From Acidimicrobiaceae bacterium (lineage in GTDB: Bacteria; Actinomycetota; Acidimicrobiia; Acidimicrobiales; Bog-793), in contig JAODBN010000260.1 in NCBI GenBank assembly GCA_025463965.1, positions 1-6,809 on the forward strand: a stretch of DNA of 6,809 bases, read 5' to 3'. Positions 5,176-6,809 of this stretch are shown here, in pieces; within the stretch, counting starts at the first letter, position 1, and each line of letters starts with the position of its first letter. The notes under the pieces were generated by a model, which had not been told where the DNA came from, did no database searches, and was given only the letters and a program-made list of their open reading frames with translations. A program made the position numbers and the translations under genes.

Positions 5176-5832
5176 GTGGGCGTGCGGGTGTTCCTGGTCG
5201 ACGACCACGAGGTGGTGCGGGCGGGCCTTCGCGAGCTGCTCGCGCGCAGCGGGGAAGACCTGGAGGTGATCGGCGAGGCGGCGACCGCCCACGACGCCGT
5301 GGAGCGCATCGTGGCCTGCCTGCCCGACGTCGCCGTGCTGGACGTGCGCCTCGCGGACGGCGACGGCATCGAGGTCGCCCGCGACGTGCGCTCGCGCGCT
5401 CCCGAAGTGGCCTGTCTGATGCTGACCGCGTTCGCGGACGACGAGGCGCTGGCCGCCGCGATGATGGCCGGGGCGTCCGGGTTCGTGTCGAAGGACGTAC
5501 GCGGTTCCGAGCTCGCACAGTGCGTGCGGCGGGTGGCGGCAGGCGGGTCGCTGCTCGATGCATCCCAGACCCGCAGGATGCTCGAGGCGGTACGGGCGGG
5601 CGCGCAGAACGACCCGCTCGAGCACCTGACCGGCCAGGAGCTCCGCGTCCTCGACCTCGTCGGCGAGGGCATGACCAACCGCCAGATCGCCGACGAGCTG
5701 GGCCTCGCCGAGAAGACAGTCAAGAACTACGTCTCGAGCGTGCTCACAAAGCTCGGGATGCACCGGCGGACCGAGGCAGCGGTCCTCGTGGCGCGCCGTG
5801 CCGAGCGCTCGGCGCGCCGGGCCCGAGGCTAG
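5176..5832 (+). CDS. NarL/LuxR-family response regulator, DevR/DosR-like
   Basis: A two-component response regulator that binds DNA once phosphorylated. The receiver domain covers about residues 3-120, with the acidic pair Asp9-Asp10, phosphorylation site Asp56 (VLDVRL), Thr84 (MLTAF) and Lys106 (VSKD). A linker leads to the LuxR-type helix-turn-helix (151-194, LTGQE...TNRQIADELGLAEKTVKNYVS). Lys180, Lys183 and Asn184 match DNA contacts of mycobacterial DosR, and the segments SLLD, DPL and LGMHRRTEAAV also follow DosR closely; Thr199 matches the DosR threonine reported as a PknH target. The GTG at 5176 is chosen because AGGGAGG lies at 5164-5170 with 5 bp spacing, giving 218 residues; GTG 5182 is possible, and starts further upstream encode non-family sequence. 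No histidine kinase is in the window. DosR governs hypoxia and dormancy genes in mycobacteria; the signal here is unknown. Confidence 0.93.
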   Translation: MGVRVFLVDDHEVVRAGLRELLARSGEDLEVIGEAATAHDAVERIVACLPDVAVLDVRLADGDGIEVARDVRSRAPEVACLMLTAFADDEALAAAMMAGASGFVSKDVRGSELAQCVRRVAAGGSLLDASQTRRMLEAVRAGAQNDPLEHLTGQELRVLDLVGEGMTNRQIADELGLAEKTVKNYVSSVLTKLGMHRRTEAAVLVARRAERSARRARG

Positions 5833-5837
5833 GCCCG

Positions 5838-6809
5838 GTGCGATTCCTCGCGTTCGCCGTCGGGCTCTTGCTCGAGGTCGCCACCTGGGGCGGACTCGTC
5901 GCCACCTTCGTGCTGCCGAGGGGCCGCACGATGTTCCAGCGTTCGTCGTGGCATCTCGTGTGGGGGCTGCACCACCTGGCGGTCGCGGCGAGCGCGCCGC
6001 TTCGCGACTACGCCCGCCGGGACTCGGTGCTCGCCGCCGTCGGCCCGGTCGTCCTGATCATCCAGCTGGCGGCGTTCCTTGCGGTGTTCTGCGTCGACGG
6101 CGCGCTCATGCTGTGGCCGTGGTCGGGGAGCTTCGGCCTGGCGCTGCGCCAGAGTGCCGCGGCGCTGTTCATCGTGACCCTCAACCACTTTCAAGGCCCG
6201 ACGAACAACCTTGTGCTCATCCTGATCGCGGTGAGCGGCGGGGTGACCATCGCCCTGCAGATCGGCTACCTGCCGGTGCTCTACCAGTCCTTCGCCCGGC
6301 GCGAGACGCTCGTGTCGCTGATGGAGAGCCGCGCCGGGGTGCCCGCCTGGGGACCCGAGGTGCTGATGCGCCACCAGCTCGTGCATACGACGGACGCGCT
6401 GGCCGAGTTCTACCGCGACTGGGAGCTCTGGGCCGCCGACGTCGCCGAGAGCCACAGCACCCATCCCGCCCTGATCCTGTTCCGCTCCCCGGTGGCCGGC
6501 TACAACTGGCTGCTGTCGCTTCTCGCGGTGCTCGACGCAGCGGCGCTCCAGCTGGCCCTGTGCCCGTCCACCGCCCCCTCGGAGGCCCGGCTGTGCCTTC
6601 GTATGGGCTTCTCGGCGTTGCGCCGGATCGCCACCACGATCGGGCTGTCCTACAACCCGGATCCGCTGCCGAGCGATGCCCTCGAGCTGACCCTGGCCGA
6701 CCTGTACGAGGCGGCCGAACAGATGAGGCGGGTGGGCTTTCCGATCGAGCGCGAGCCCGGGGAGGCTTGGCCGCACTTCGCCGGCTGGCGGGTGAACTAC
6801 GAGGCGATC
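5838..6809 (+). CDS. Membrane protein with cytoplasmic domain, channel-like (3' end beyond window)
   Basis: An open frame from GTG 5838 to the window edge (324 residues, no stop). The start is 5 bp after the response regulator stop, with GAGG at 5825-5828 inside that gene, so the two are probably translated from one message. Hydrophobic segments lie at about 3-26, 65-86, 103-116 and 124-149, with charged RRE just after the last (154-156). From about 160 the protein is mostly soluble: MESRAG, HTTDALAEFYRDWELWAADVAESHS, FRSPVAGYNWLLSLLAVLDAAALQLALCPS, EARLCLRMGFSALR and EAWPHFAGWRVNYEAI. I recall this arrangement from uncharacterised bacterial proteins sometimes annotated as two-pore-type potassium channel relatives. 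Here the stretch between the third and fourth segments reads TLNHFQGPTNN with no GYG or GFG filter, so ion conduction is doubtful. Coding status is strong; function is unknown. Confidence 0.85.
   Translation, partial: MRFLAFAVGLLLEVATWGGLVATFVLPRGRTMFQRSSWHLVWGLHHLAVAASAPLRDYARRDSVLAAVGPVVLIIQLAAFLAVFCVDGALMLWPWSGSFGLALRQSAAALFIVTLNHFQGPTNNLVLILIAVSGGVTIALQIGYLPVLYQSFARRETLVSLMESRAGVPAWGPEVLMRHQLVHTTDALAEFYRDWELWAADVAESHSTHPALILFRSPVAGYNWLLSLLAVLDAAALQLALCPSTAPSEARLCLRMGFSALRRIATTIGLSYNPDPLPSDALELTLADLYEAAEQMRRVGFPIEREPGEAWPHFAGWRVNYEAI

Noticed and set aside
5829..6776. 315-residue - strand frame at the end of the window
   Set aside because: The + strand frame from 5838 has membrane segments, strong third-position GC and runs without a stop to the edge. 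The - strand product is a His/Arg/Gln-rich shadow.
1..6809. Insertion sequences, integrases, tRNA or rRNA genes
   Set aside because: I saw no transposase or recombinase motifs, no long terminal inverted repeats and no tRNA-like cloverleaf in the intergenic stretches.

Overview
The window is very GC-rich DNA (about 70% by eye) with GC-rich third codon positions, GTG as well as ATG starts, and tightly packed genes all on the + strand. This, plus a response regulator closely resembling mycobacterial DevR/DosR, points to a high-GC actinobacterium. I cannot name the genus.

Layout. Bases 1-59 are probably the last codons of an unrecognised upstream gene. Bases 60-208 are a leader with a strong stem-loop. 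Then comes a compact L-arabinose operon: a ribulokinase (araB, 209-1891), an L-ribulose-5-phosphate 4-epimerase (araD, 1894-2640) and an AraM-type sn-glycerol-1-phosphate dehydrogenase (araM, 2637-3938). The junctions are 2 bp apart and a 4-bp ATGA overlap, so the three genes are surely co-transcribed. araA, the isomerase that would supply L-ribulose, is not in the window.

The 257 bp after araM hold the most unusual DNA here: sixteen 8-bp units in perfect register (3951-4078), preceded by a hairpin over the araM stop and followed by two inverted repeats. Next is an SMP-30/gluconolactonase-family lactonase (4196-5083) with its key residues intact.

After a 92-bp gap with a possible promoter and an inverted repeat comes a NarL/LuxR-type response regulator (5176-5832). 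Five bases after it a membrane protein starts (5838) and runs off the end of the window. It has an N-terminal membrane part and a conserved-looking cytoplasmic domain, and I think it belongs to an uncharacterised family related to potassium channels but without a canonical selectivity filter.

Working together: AraB and AraD convert L-ribulose to L-ribulose 5-phosphate and then D-xylulose 5-phosphate, which enters the pentose phosphate pathway. AraM would reduce dihydroxyacetone phosphate to sn-glycerol 1-phosphate, or act on a related sugar phosphate. The lactonase would open an aldonolactone made by a sugar dehydrogenase, suggesting an oxidative side route. The regulator and membrane protein form a separate unit with no sensor kinase in view. 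Most of the window is ordinary sugar catabolism; the repeat array and the last two genes are the parts to look at again.
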